Assembly (NCBI GenBank): GCA_035578905.1
Contig: JAQJVL010000005.1
Coordinates: 674,347-738,346, forward strand
Direction of reading: 5' to 3'
DNA: 64,000 bases
DNA from: Stictocephala bisonia
Lineage: Eukaryota > Arthropoda > Insecta > Hemiptera > Membracidae
Each line of letters starts with the position of its first letter. Positions within the stretch are counted from its first letter, which is position 1. The notes below the pieces were generated by a model. It saw only the letters and a list, made by a program, of their open reading frames with translations, had not been told where the DNA came from and did not search any database. The position numbers and the translations under genes are program-made. Positions 1 to 10,291 of the stretch are shown here, piece by piece.

Positions 1-96
1 AGCAAAGGCCTGTTCAATTGTCGGTAAACCGACCTTTAACATTTCGACACGATAATAATAGGTCGGCTAGCCGACAATAAACACTAGGAGGGTTAA
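1..96. mobile_element. Terminus of a piggyBac-like element (body lies left of the window)
   Basis: A TTAA at 93-96 is the likely outer edge. Reading inwards on the minus strand, 20 bases lead to a palindromic 16-mer at 61-76 whose core GTCGGCTAGCCGAC is a perfect 14-bp palindrome. A second palindrome, GTCGGTAAACCGAC at 20-33, is centred exactly 42 bp further in (centres 68.5 and 26.5). The two boxes are also inverted copies of each other (17-34 versus 61-78). This spacing, 27.5 bp from the TTAA edge to the first centre and 42 bp between centres, recurs at the piggyBac-like ends at 32260 and 53381. The first bases after TTAA read CCCTCC, similar to piggyBac-type ends. No transposase is visible because the element continues off the window. 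Confidence 0.55.
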
Positions 97-109
97 AGTA
101 CTTTTTAAT

Positions 110-384
110 AATATACCTAGGGAACTGTTATCAATAATGTCTTTTAAATCCTTGGCTAGGTTCACAGATACTTTAAATAACTATTTTAGAGAAGAACTTA
201 GAACTCTAAATGATATTCCTTATGGTCTGAGACATAGGAACTACAATGTTCTTATGCATACAAATAAATATGGCAGAGCAGTCCCAGAACACAGGATACC
301 AAATTTAATTAATTCACTGCCTATTCAACTACAAAATATTCCAACTAAATCTCAATTAAAGCCTAAACTGAAAACTATTACTTA
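110..384 (+). pseudogene. LINE reverse transcriptase C-terminal tail (fragment)
   Basis: An open frame of about 90 codons ends at a TAA at 382-384. It carries the pattern seen at the very C-terminus of jockey/CR1-type LINE proteins: an R-x-Y-N stretch, then IPNLINSLPIQLQ followed by basic residues, matching the usual 'WN-x-LP-x-x-I' tail. No RT core is present, so this is a 5'-truncated copy, as LINEs usually are. The family assignment rests only on this tail. An unrelated short ORF is possible. Confidence 0.45.
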
Positions 385-2829
385 AATAAATAGACCTAGA
401 AATGTCATGGTATTCTTTTGAGAAAATGCAAATAATGTAATATTGATAATTTTTTTTAGTAATAGATTTTTATTGGTAAACATTGTTGTGATAGCCTGAG
501 TGCTATATTTTAATAGGATTTAATAATAATTCCTCATATTATATATGAAGAAATATTTATTCACTGTTTCTATCAGATTTTGGGAGGTTATGTAGATCCA
601 AGCAGAAAGGCAATTAAATTAGAGTTAAATAACAAGAGAAAAGAATAGTCGATTGTAAATTTTCCATCTACTATCGATCTTTCAAACCTTCGATTTATAG
701 TATTGGTTTGATTTGCATCGCACTATCTGAAAGATAATTTTGTATTACCACATATAGGCCTATTTTGTTAAATGTCTGAACTGTTGTTGTTTTTTAGAAT
801 ATATATTGTTAAGATTTGTTCAATGTTAAGTTTTTATAGTTTATTTATGATTGTTTACTGGTAAGGGTATTTATGGTTTGTTATTATTTGTTTTATTTTA
901 AATTTGTTAATAGATTAATATGTAGTTGATAGTTTTATTGTATAAAATAGTTACATATTGGCAATAATATTTAATATCGAATGCATAAAGTTAATATATT
1001 GGGACACATTTTACCTGTAATAAAGAGTGTTCCTGCATATTTGGGTTGGACTGTCGGCTGAGGATGATAAACACAAACTAACAAGCATGTTCGTAACGGC
1101 GGACTCAAGCCATCAGGAATACGGAATTTGAGCAGGTTTCTCCCCATTGTCTATAAAACTGCATGTTAGGAATTCTAAGGTACGGTACTGTCCCGTCGAG
1201 CCCTCTAGAATGTCAGGAGCATTCTTGAAAAATATTCTGGTTCATTGCTTGTTAATAAATAATATACACAGTATATTCATGAAGATAGCTTTACCACTCT
1301 CTCTGTTAAGATGAAAAATATCCCCATAATTCTTAATTAAATTTATTATTATTTATATTTATATTTTATGAAATAAGATAGTTGTCTTATTTTTTGGTTA
1401 TACTGATTAATACTGAGTATGTTTTTCTCATTTATAATTTCATATTGAATATTTGAATATTATATAATAAAAACATTATCTAGTAATATATATTTTCCAT
1501 CAACTAGCATATAGCTAGATGGTTTATATGTGCACTGCAGCAATGTGTATTTGCGCTTGAGAAAATAAATTGAATTGAAATAAAAGCTATTTATATTGTG
1601 ATACTCTCTGGAAATGGAACTTCAGGTTGTAAAACTCCCTTGTTGAGTAGCAGGAAAGGCATCAGGGAAATTTAAGCTTCTAAAAAGATCATGACACCTG
1701 GGGTCTGTTATCTTTATTTGCTTAAATTTACTGAGTTTAACTTAACACTTTTTAATGGTCCACTGATATATCCTTTTTCAAACTAATATCACCTATACAA
1801 TTGTGTGTGTATGGGTGGGTGTGTGAGCCAATACCAATATGCGATATTGAAACTGATTAATAAAATTAATTGTTTAATGAACATTAAAAGAAGTCTACAA
1901 TTTGTAAGTAAATATTAAACACTTCACTAAGGTGGGTGCTGTAAACCTGAGTAATTACTATGGAAAATTTTCATTCTCTATTTTCAATCATTTATTACCC
2001 ATGATAATTTTTATTTACATTAATTGTTTCACTTAATTTATTTATTTCCTGTTTCATAATTTTCACAAAATAAATAATTTTAATTTGTCAAAATAATCAA
2101 CATCTTACCCGGCTGCTATCTAGCATTACATTTAAAAAAAGTCCTCAGAGTATATTTTCATGTTCTTTGCGCAACATTTTATAACAGGTACTACCTCATG
2201 AAAAAGGTGTCTTCCTGTCAGCTGAACAAGGACACACATCACATCCTCCCCCGGCTCGTCTTTCCCTTGGTTTGGGAAACTCTTATGGTCCGTTGAATGG
2301 GCCATATTGCATAGTAACCAAGTAAAGATATAATTTGTAGCACAGAAACAAAAATATATACATGCACAAACACAATTAATTCTTTGTAGCTACTAAAAAC
2401 AATACTGATATTTCAATAACAAAATTACTTGTTTGGGGTAAATTTAGCCCTAATGACCACAAACGAAATAAAAGACAACTGGACGATCTTGGTTTAATAA
2501 ATAAACATCGATATTTTACAATATTAATAACCCGTCAAAATTCACTGATTATCATTTATCAGTTTTAATAATAAATTGTTCCTGTAAACCATATTGTTCT
2601 CAATAAACTTGTGTGGTATATTTATGCGATATATAATGAATACCGGCGAGATTTGTTTTCCAGATTGTTTACTTCATAAACTGTATTCTTATTAAGGTCT
2701 TAATCGTTTTGTAAATCTACTTTACTGCTGTTGCTAATGAGTGAAAATTTATTTTTGCCACAATAATGTGGAAGAAAGTGGCTGATCATTAATAAGGAAC
2801 TTATTTTATCCATCAAAACTGTTTCATGC
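385..2829. other. Non-coding AT-rich stretch with LINE 3' debris
   Basis: I see no gene. Bases 1490-1585 look like a LINE 3' end on the plus strand, closing with a short TTGAA-type repeat (AAATTGAATTGAAA). A single degenerate copy of the GTGTATGGGTGGG minisatellite unit lies near 1805-1845. The rest is AT-rich without recognised structure. Confidence 0.4.
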
Positions 2830-3482
2830 TATGGCCCAGTATTGGCTGGCTCATAGTATTGTGTGAGAAATTTGAGCTGCTCAGCTGGAAGGCAGTATGC
2901 AGTGGTGGATTTTAAGTGACCATACATGGAAGGTCCTGTGTAATGGAGAGGTTCTGGGCATTAGAGATCTTAATGAATTTCTTAAGTAGTGCCTCTAGAC
3001 GTCTGGAGGACATCTCATCTCTGGAGGATCTATATTACATATTATCGGGAGCCAAGGGAGTGAAGCTGCCATGAGAGTGTCACTAATAGCTCTCAAGACC
3101 CCATTAAGTTGGACATCAGTCGCTTTAGTATGTACCGTATGTTACCATACGGGAGCAGGTTCTTTGGATGATCATTATGATTGATTTTTACAACACTTAG
3201 AAAGATAATCAATGTTCAATTAGTCAGTCTGTTACTTAAGTGTGTAACAAGGCTACTTGGGTTTTTAATGGTTTAAGATTTAGCTTCCAGGTTCTAAAAT
3301 ATTCATCAAGGATTGCAAGATCGCTTTTGAGTGTTTCTTTAGTAGTACTGAAATCCTATAAGCTCAAATCATCTGCATGTATAAATTTTCTAGACTTGTG
3401 GTTGGGATTTCAGCGGTATACATGTAGAACAAAATTTGAGCAAGCACAGACCACTGTGGCAGACCATCCTTCAGCTGACTAA
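2830..3482 (-). pseudogene. Jockey-type LINE reverse transcriptase remnant
   Basis: On the minus strand, 3482 down to about 3240 translates as a decayed RT core: GLPQWSVLAQILF corresponds to the conserved GLPQGSVLAPxLF block, and YMQMI stands where Y-A-D-D-L is expected. The frame continues through a lysine-rich stretch and then a proline/leucine tail near 2900-3050 resembling the jockey C-terminus. Several stops interrupt it and the catalytic YADD is lost, so it is dead. The stretch has no relation to a host gene. Confidence 0.55.
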
Positions 3483-3678
3483 AAGAGCTTTCTTCATGAC
3501 CGAATGTTTCTTCAAGAATGGGTGATATTCTATTGTATAACAGCCTTTACCAGCAACTTATAACGAACATTAAGAATAGATAAATGTCTTTAACTTGTTT
3601 GATGACTTTGATAAGAATCTCGTCATGACCCCAAGAAGGATTATTTTTAAGGGAATGTATAATGTCTAGAACCTCTCT

Positions 3679-4478
3679 CAGAGTGTCCAGTAAACCTCCT
3701 TAAACAAATTCCCTGACTTTTCCCTGACCGATCCCTGATTTCATACAAAATTTCCCTGACCCCAAATCGACATAGTTACATCTGTCTATTTAACTTAATT
3801 TAGTAATATTATGTACCACCATGTACATACATTATGATACTTACAGTCAATTACAATTATTAGTTACAGAAATATCAATATTTCACAAATATATTTTTAT
3901 TGATAACCGTAATAATTTAATTCAAAACTATTACCTATAGTAATTATTCTTTTTGAACTACTTTATAGAAGTAGAGGTAGAATTAAAAACATATTTTTAA
4001 TTAGCCTTGAGTAAAAAACACACCTTTTATTCTGTTGTTAAATTATGACAATTTTCAATGCCTTGCAAAACGGCAGTATATTATAATTTCCCCAAAACCA
4101 GCATAAATTTTAGGTCTATGGCTTATTTAACAAGTACTAATAATCAGACAATTATTTCAGTAAGTTTTAAACTTTTAACAATATTAAACTAGTTGTATGA
4201 GGCCGAACAAGCATAACCAAGCAATTAAGTAGCTCTTTCATAATTTAGAATATTGAATGGCATGTAAAATTAACATTTAGTTCTGAACAAAGTAAAGAAT
4301 TTTTTGTAGCGCACCCACGTATATATTGAATATTACAAATCACAACAAACTGGTGTTCTTGTTAGAATTTTCCAGGTTTTGTTTCGAATTCCCTGATTTT
4401 TCCCTGACTTTTCCAGGTCATTTAAAATTCCCTGACTTTTCCAGGTTTTCTCTATTTTCCCTGTTGCTGAACACCCTG
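3679..4478. mobile_element. Non-autonomous hAT-like element with terminal inverted repeats
   Basis: The ends are CAGAGTGTCCAGTAAACC on the left and, read from the right, CAGGGTGTTCAGCAACAG. Both sides carry several copies of a TTCCCTGACTTTTCC motif just inside the ends (3707-3770 and 4365-4465). The interior is AT-rich with no transposase. Imperfect TCTCT-containing flanks could be an 8-bp duplication, but I cannot establish it. The superfamily call is tentative. Confidence 0.4.
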
Positions 4479-4727
4479 TCTCTACAACAGATGATCATTT
4501 ATCTTATTTAATTTTATATTGTTTGTAATGGATTTACCGTTGGAAATAAAATAAAATAAAGAGCATTTCAATTTTGCATCATAATATAAAAGATCTACCA
4601 ACTCCCCTAGGTCCGTTTGAGATCCTTCTTAACAAGTCTAAACCAGATATTATTAGTTATGGTAAAAAAATGTAAAGAAGTCAATAAGAAGGCATATGAT
4701 TTCTTGCTTTGAAATTACTATGACAGG

Positions 4728-4839
4728 TTAACACGTTCACTGCTAAATCTAAAAGAGATAACTTCCTAAGAGCTAAAATTTTTTGGTAAGCGAAGCGCTC
4801 AATGATGCGGTTCCACATCACCGGCAGAGAATGTGTTAG
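4728..4839. mobile_element. 112-bp piggyBac-like MITE
   Basis: The left end is TTAACACGTTCACTGCT at 4728. Read from the right edge at 4839, the other end is CTAACACATTCTCTGCC. The first bases match the MITE at 53381 (TTAACACATTCGCTGCT). At the right end the near-palindrome GATGCGGTTCCACATC occupies 4804-4819, exactly 20 bp in from the edge, as in the other piggyBac-like ends of this window. The TTAA on the right has decayed to CTAA. There is no coding capacity. Confidence 0.55.
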
Positions 4840-4894
4840 TGAAAATTATTGGATGTAATAGTAATGATTTTTAAATGTATTATTCTTTCCAGTA

Positions 4895-5948
4895 CAGTAG
4901 ACTCTCGTTTATTGGAGGAAATTGGGACCGGGACCACCTTTTATATGTAAAAACTCTGATAATACGGAGGTTATGGTAAAAATAATATAAAAGCCATGAA
5001 AAAAGTACAAAACTTGTTATTCACAAGAAAAAACGCAATATAGTGTTAATGTAGTTACAGTCCTGTAAAAAAGTAGGAACATCAGGTTGTCTTTCAAAAG
5101 TTGTATACCGCAGGATGACAAGAAGTTGGGAGTAAGTATTCCATTCTAAAACTCTACAGCAGTCGTTAAAAAACTGCAATAATATAGTTTAATGGTAAAA
5201 ATCTAATTTAATGTCCATAGGCAGCATTGTGGATGGGAATTTCCTCTAACGTTACATTTTTTGACAACAAAACATTTCGTATTTATTTAATCTATTTAAG
5301 ATCACGGTAGTATTCGCGTCTTGGTTTTAAGTGCAGGGTACCGTTCAATCCAATTTCCGAACGAAATTATCGTATTTATCCTATCGTTTAACGCCATCTG
5401 CATTACTCTCTTAATAGTGCAGGGAACCATTCAAAATTTTAACAGAACAAAATTATCGTATCAATACCACATTTGTTGTACACATTGGTGATGAAAACAC
5501 TGATTCATCATTTCAATTTCATTATAAGCAACTGTCAACCATTTACCACTCATATCAAAACACTTGAATAAAATATTGAACAATAACAGTAACAACAATA
5601 AATTACGACAATATTTCCAAAACTGTATTGTAAAATCATGCATCAACATACTTAAACAACCACATTTAGTGCGAGAGCAGAGTCGACTAAGCCGATGGTT
5701 GTCAGGTGGTGATGTGTCATGAGGAAATGCATTTGGGTGGGAAAATTATTCCTATAATAGGGTACAATATCATACAGTCAGTGCCTTAACCTAGCACCAA
5801 CAGCCAATAGAGACACTGATTACTTGTCAAACGATTATATGATGTGTCACGCTATAGTATTCCTTTCATTAAGAGATTTATGTTCAGTTTTCACTGTCTG
5901 ATGACTAGCTCGGTTAACCCAGAGGATCGGATAACCGAGATTCTACTG
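4895..5948. mobile_element. Pogo/Tigger-like non-autonomous element
   Basis: The ends CAGTAGACTCTCGTTTAT (left) and CAGTAGAATCTCGGTTAT (right, reverse complement) form terminal inverted repeats. Each is bordered by TA (4893-4894, 5949-5950), as expected of the Tc1/mariner superfamily. The right end (read inwards CAGTAGAATCTCGGTTATCC) resembles pogo/Tigger termini. Inside, a unit of about 75 bp containing AGTGCAGGG and AAATTATCGTAT is duplicated near 5330-5460. No transposase frame is found. Confidence 0.6.
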
Positions 5949-6142
5949 TATCATTAGTTCTTTTGGGCTTAACACAGGCATTAAACTCAATAGAATAAGT
6001 ATTAACAAAATTTATTTAACATGAATGTTATCAACAAAGAGTAAAGATACAATATATAACACAATTCTATATCAATACAAACAATAGCAGTCATAAATTT
6101 GTATGGAATAAGTTAAAATTCATGTAGTTAGTTAACTATGTA

Positions 6143-6661
6143 CAGTAGACCCCAGTAATAAAGCGCATTTAAAAGATAAATACAAACCCGCGGTAAAAAG
6201 GCGACCACAGTATAAACAAACTGCATATCTTAAACAGTTATTATAGAAAACAATGAACAGTGATGTTAACTTACACTGTTTTAAGTGTTTTTATTTGAAT
6301 TTGGTGCTTAATAATCATTTGCATGCGAGAGATTAGAAAATTAAAGAAAATTGTGTTAGCAATGTGAAGAAAGTTCAGGCCTTAACTACTGTTACTGGCT
6401 GTAACAGGACAGTAGTTTAACCCATTATATTGGCATCTAACAGCTTATATTTAATTTAAACTATAGTACTGTGCAATAAAATTATGAAACGTACAGGACA
6501 TAATTTATTTACATGCTTCTATTCTGTCTTAATATAGAACTCAAAAATATTCTCCACGAGTCATAGTGCCCAGGGCGTGCAAGGATGCGGAGACATGACG
6601 AACCCCACATTGCACCTGATACCATGGTTCATTTTAGCGTGTTATATCGGGGGACTACTGT
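6143..6661. mobile_element. Second pogo-like MITE
   Basis: The left end CAGTAGACCCCAGTAATAAA and the right end, read inwards as CAGTAGTCCCCCGATATAAC, are inverted repeats flanked by TA on both sides (6141-6142, 6662-6663). It is 519 bp long and AT-rich, without an ORF. It shares only the outer CAGTAG with the element at 4895 and appears to be a separate family. Confidence 0.55.
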
Positions 6662-6663
6662 AT

Positions 6664-7660
6664 TTGCAAAGCAAAGCATTTTTTTTCAAGGTATTCAAGT
6701 TTGAACAGGAATTTATTGTAAATTAACATACAATTATTATTGTAAAATTCATGTACAAACATGAAAATTAGATACAGGCCTTGCATTGAGGTCTAGGCTT
6801 AATATAAATAAATATTAAAAGATCATATATATCGAGTTTCTTAAATGATTGTAAAAATTATTACTAGTTGGCACAGAATATCACTTAGTGAAATACCAGT
6901 CTTTTAAAAGAAAAGATTTACCAATTTTTCATTTAAATAATTTATATTGAATATTAATAAAAAGTATTTCACTTTCAATAAATATATATTTTATAAAATA
7001 TGCATATTAAATTATCAAAAATAAGATAAAAACTGTATTACAGTTAAGGAACTTTCAGCTAAGTATTAAATCTATTTATATAATAAAGATATGTATTAAC
7101 TCACCTGCCCCATGAATATATTTTAGATTGTATAATAAGACAAAGCCTGTTTTATAAGACCCACAAGAGCTTAATTAAAATTATTTATCATTCATTTGAT
7201 AAATTTTGAAGTAAATATTTAGGTTCATGCATTTTGGACACTATTTAAAATTGTTTTGGGTAATTCAGAATTTGTCAGTGGGGTACAGTGTGTGTGGGGT
7301 ACGGCTCACACTCAACAGTATACCCCCACCGATCCTTGTACTGGCTAATGACACCGGTCAGTTGAATTCTCAAGTGTCCAAAACGACCCTGAGGCCCGAA
7401 ATGCAACACTTGAGAAAACTACCCGATTTTGAGTTTTTATGCTGCTTTAAGCATTCTTAGTAGCCTAAGCTTTTTAAAAAATCTAAGTTGCAAAGCCTAT
7501 TTGTAATACTAGCACATCTGATCACTTGGTCACGTAACGCAAAGTATGGGCAAACTTCAGTGAAAAGTATATTCTGGAACTCTTAAAACAACAATCTCCA
7601 CCAAACCAGTATGGCCATGAAGCACTCAGTAAAAATATAACAAGCTAAATATTATCATCA
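6664..7660. other. No recognised feature
   Basis: AT-rich sequence. A short open frame at 7227-7460 has no similarity I recognise and no splice or codon evidence for being a gene. Confidence 0.4.
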
Positions 7661-7826
7661 CCAGCGTGGTGGCTCAGTGGCTAAGGCTTCGGACTGCAGA
7701 GGGCAAGGTCCAAGGTGGTTCCCACTGAGCCAACGGTCTGTACTTCACTCGTTGAATAAAGTTCACGCATAGGCTTGTAGCCCGTGAACTGGCGAGTGAA
7801 GTTTTTTAAAAAATAATAAAAAACTA
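7661..7826 (+). mobile_element. tRNA-derived SINE, family 1, copy 1
   Basis: The 5' part is tRNA-like with a box A TGGCTCAGTGG and a decayed box B (GGTTCCCACTG). The body has the family signature TACTTCACTCGTTGAATAAA and GTTCACGCA, followed by an A-rich tail (TTTTTTAAAAAATAATAAA). It matches the copies at 17222-17385 and 25902-26060, and a fragment at 18172-18246. SINEs of this type are transcribed by RNA polymerase III and moved by LINE proteins. Confidence 0.75.
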
Positions 7827-8686
7827 AAAAAAATTAAGAACTATGCAGCCTTTCATTAACTACAGAAATTTCCAAATCATACAGGAGAGACATTTTCTCT
7901 GGAGGCCCTCAACTGCTCCAACTGTGGTCCCTATTCCAAATAACAGCGGCATACTCAAGTTGACTTGTAGAATGTTAAACAAATGTGCTTGTTGATTGCC
8001 CCTATAGTTGGCAATCAACAAAATAAGATCCAAGTTCCTCATAGTTTTTGATACAACACATTAGTTATCGTGTTCAGAGAAGATCAATTAGGAGTCTTAG
8101 AGAAAGATAAGATCTCGGCAAGCACACTCTCTTTTGATTCTACGTCTACTAATTATTTAGATGAAGAATAAGTTTTAAATGTGAAAAAAAACTATCTCTG
8201 TTTTCTGAAGTTGTGTGTCATGTCTTTAGCCCACCTCACAGCTGAATCAATACATGAATAGAAGCGCCAAATGGTATAATCAAAGTAATTCCCAACATTC
8301 TGTTCAAAATAAATTCAAGCATTCAGGTTGAACAGACGAGAACTAGATTTATTCTGGCCTGAGGAGGGCTGTCACATAGTGGAATTGTATTTACTTATTT
8401 ATTCTTAAGACACCGATTGTCAAGATATGGACAAATATGGATTTTGATTAAGTGTAGATGAGCGAATGGGGAGGCATTTTTACAAACTAAGGCCATTTAA
8501 GCTAATTAATTTATCTTTTCAAATTACAAGAAATAAAATAACTGTCAAGATTCTTTCAAAAAGGCATTGAACAGAACTTTATTAAATACCAACGCCTTAA
8601 ACTATTAGCAAGTGTGAAACCAACATGAAAATTACATATAGTAATATTATGATTACACACACATTTTTATGAAAATATATCTATAT
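7827..8686. other. No recognised feature
   Basis: AT-rich sequence downstream of the CPT2 transcript end. No gene or clear repeat is seen. Confidence 0.4.
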
Positions 8687-8692
8687 TTTATT
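8687..8692 (-). promoter_or_regulatory. CPT2: Candidate poly(A) signal of CPT2
   Basis: AATAAA on the minus strand lies about 95 bases downstream of the CPT2 stop codon (8787-8789). It is the first consensus hexamer after the stop, so it is a reasonable 3' end signal. It is based on position only. Confidence 0.45.
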
Positions 8693-8786
8693 ATTCTATC
8701 ATGTTTTAATGTTTGTAAGAATTTGTAAGGAAATATAATTTAAAACAGTAACAATATAGCACAATACGTTCAAATATTGAACAAAT

Positions 8787-8913
8787 TTATGGTTTCAAAA
8801 TAAAATCTATTTTGTCCAAGCTGTGCTCAAGAGCTTGTATAAGGCCTTCTCCATCAGAGCAACCACTATAGTTGGTAACAATAGTGCCAAGTCTGTCTTT
8901 CCATACTGAATAC
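8787..8913 (-). CDS. CPT2: CPT2 terminal coding exon
   Basis: The acceptor TTTTTTCAG at 8914-8916 precedes the exon. The first base completes a Gly codon begun in the exon at 13186-13375. About 41 residues follow, starting YSVWKDRLGTIVTNYSG and ending DKIDFILKP, with TAA at 8787-8789. In CPT2 this is the last segment, where human has a GYAV..NWIGCNVSSY stretch followed by an amphipathic helix. The aligned pattern and the in-phase join to [11 protein letters not shown] upstream make the call secure. The protein is the inner mitochondrial membrane enzyme that converts long-chain acylcarnitine plus CoA to acyl-CoA and carnitine. Confidence 0.85.
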
Positions 8914-9250
8914 CTGAAAAAATAAATAAAAGCTGTTATTGTAAAATATTCAGGTCATGTTAGAGAGCAGTTAGCCAAGGAACTTAAATTTGTACTTCTT
9001 AACAACAGAATATGAAAAAATAACAAAATTGATCCAGGATATAAGTTTAATAAACACAAACTTAGGAAAGACATAATAAAATGATCATACAAATAATTGG
9101 CTGTACTTGATTTTTTTTTACTATAATCATACAGTCTACATTCCCATGTAGAGCTCTATGATTACTCTCAGAGAGTGAAAGAAAGGCTTAGAAGGCTCTA
9201 AAAATGCTGTGAATGCACTGCAGTTGAAACAGATAGCCTATGTAAAGATA

Positions 9251-9540
9251 GGTTAGGTTAAAGGGCACTAAGCCAGGAATTAGTATATTGGAGAGATAGG
9301 ACATCAGCAAACTAATCTTAGAAGACAAGTTCACTAACACCAGAGTAGTAGTAACAAACACAAAATAAACACACAATCTCACAAATGTTCAATACCACTG
9401 GCATTTTCTTCAGCTGAGTAGGAAGCACAAAATTTGTGAGATTATGTGTTTATTTTGTGTTTGTTACTACTACTCTAGTGTTAGTGAACTTGTCTTCTAA
9501 GGTAAGTTTGCTAATGTCCTATCTCTCCAATATACTAATT
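9251..9540. mobile_element. Hairpin (foldback) retroelement, copy 1
   Basis: The element is a near-perfect inverted repeat with arms of about 110 bp (9270-9395 and 9425-9540) around a short loop. It is flanked by identical 14-bp duplications CCTATGTAAAGATA at 9237-9250 and 9541-9554. A target duplication this long suggests insertion by reverse transcription, for example by a Penelope- or LINE-type enzyme, rather than a cut-and-paste transposase. The left end begins GGTTAGGTTAAAGGG. The right arm carries CTAAGGTAAGTTTG, a perfect U1-type splice donor. Related copies lie at 20935-21156 and 35560-35690. Confidence 0.65.
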
Positions 9541-9554
9541 CCTATGTAAAGATA

Positions 9555-10291
9555 ACAAGCAAAGTGTAATTGTATGTACAAAAATAACACCTGATGAAAG
9601 TAAAGAACTATTAAATTTATTTGTTATTAACTTAGAAAACCTGTTGCCTGTAGAAAAGGAACACATACAAGATATTTTCATACATGGTGACTTCAAAATT
9701 AATGTTTTAAATTTTTGTTTTAAAGGTATCTGTAATTCTTTTAGTAATAAGTGTTTTCAATTCTCACAAGAGTAGAATACAGGTTGGATCAAGATCACTC
9801 AACAATGACTTATATTGATAAAACAATAACCAATGTCAAGGCCATTATGTAGTTTGTAGGTGCCCAAGGCAACAAAAATTATGTTTCCCCCCTTAAAACA
9901 AAAACAATCAGCAAATTATTTTTATTTCAAACTGAATACAATTTTTATTACGAAATTTAATTAATTTATTTTGATAATGCCATCACAATGGGACAAATGA
10001 TTATCACTGTCATCATGAAGAAAGGGGTGGAACGAAAGAAGAAGAAAAGAGGATTAGGAGAGTACAGCACTCACCTTGAACACACAATGGCTACCTGCTA
10101 AGCCAAAAACAAACATATTTGGCATCCGTCTACATAATAGTGAGTACCACCACTTGTAACTGTATCCTGTTGCCTTCTACACTAAATAAACTTGCAATAT
10201 GTACTTACTGTACATAAAAACGTACATTTGTAAAACTATACTATAGCCTACTTTTAAACAAAATATCATATTACACTTAGTAAAAAGGTCT
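9555..10291. other. No recognised feature
   Basis: AT-rich CPT2 intron sequence between the hairpin element and the dead piggyBac. No gene or repeat recognised. Confidence 0.4.
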
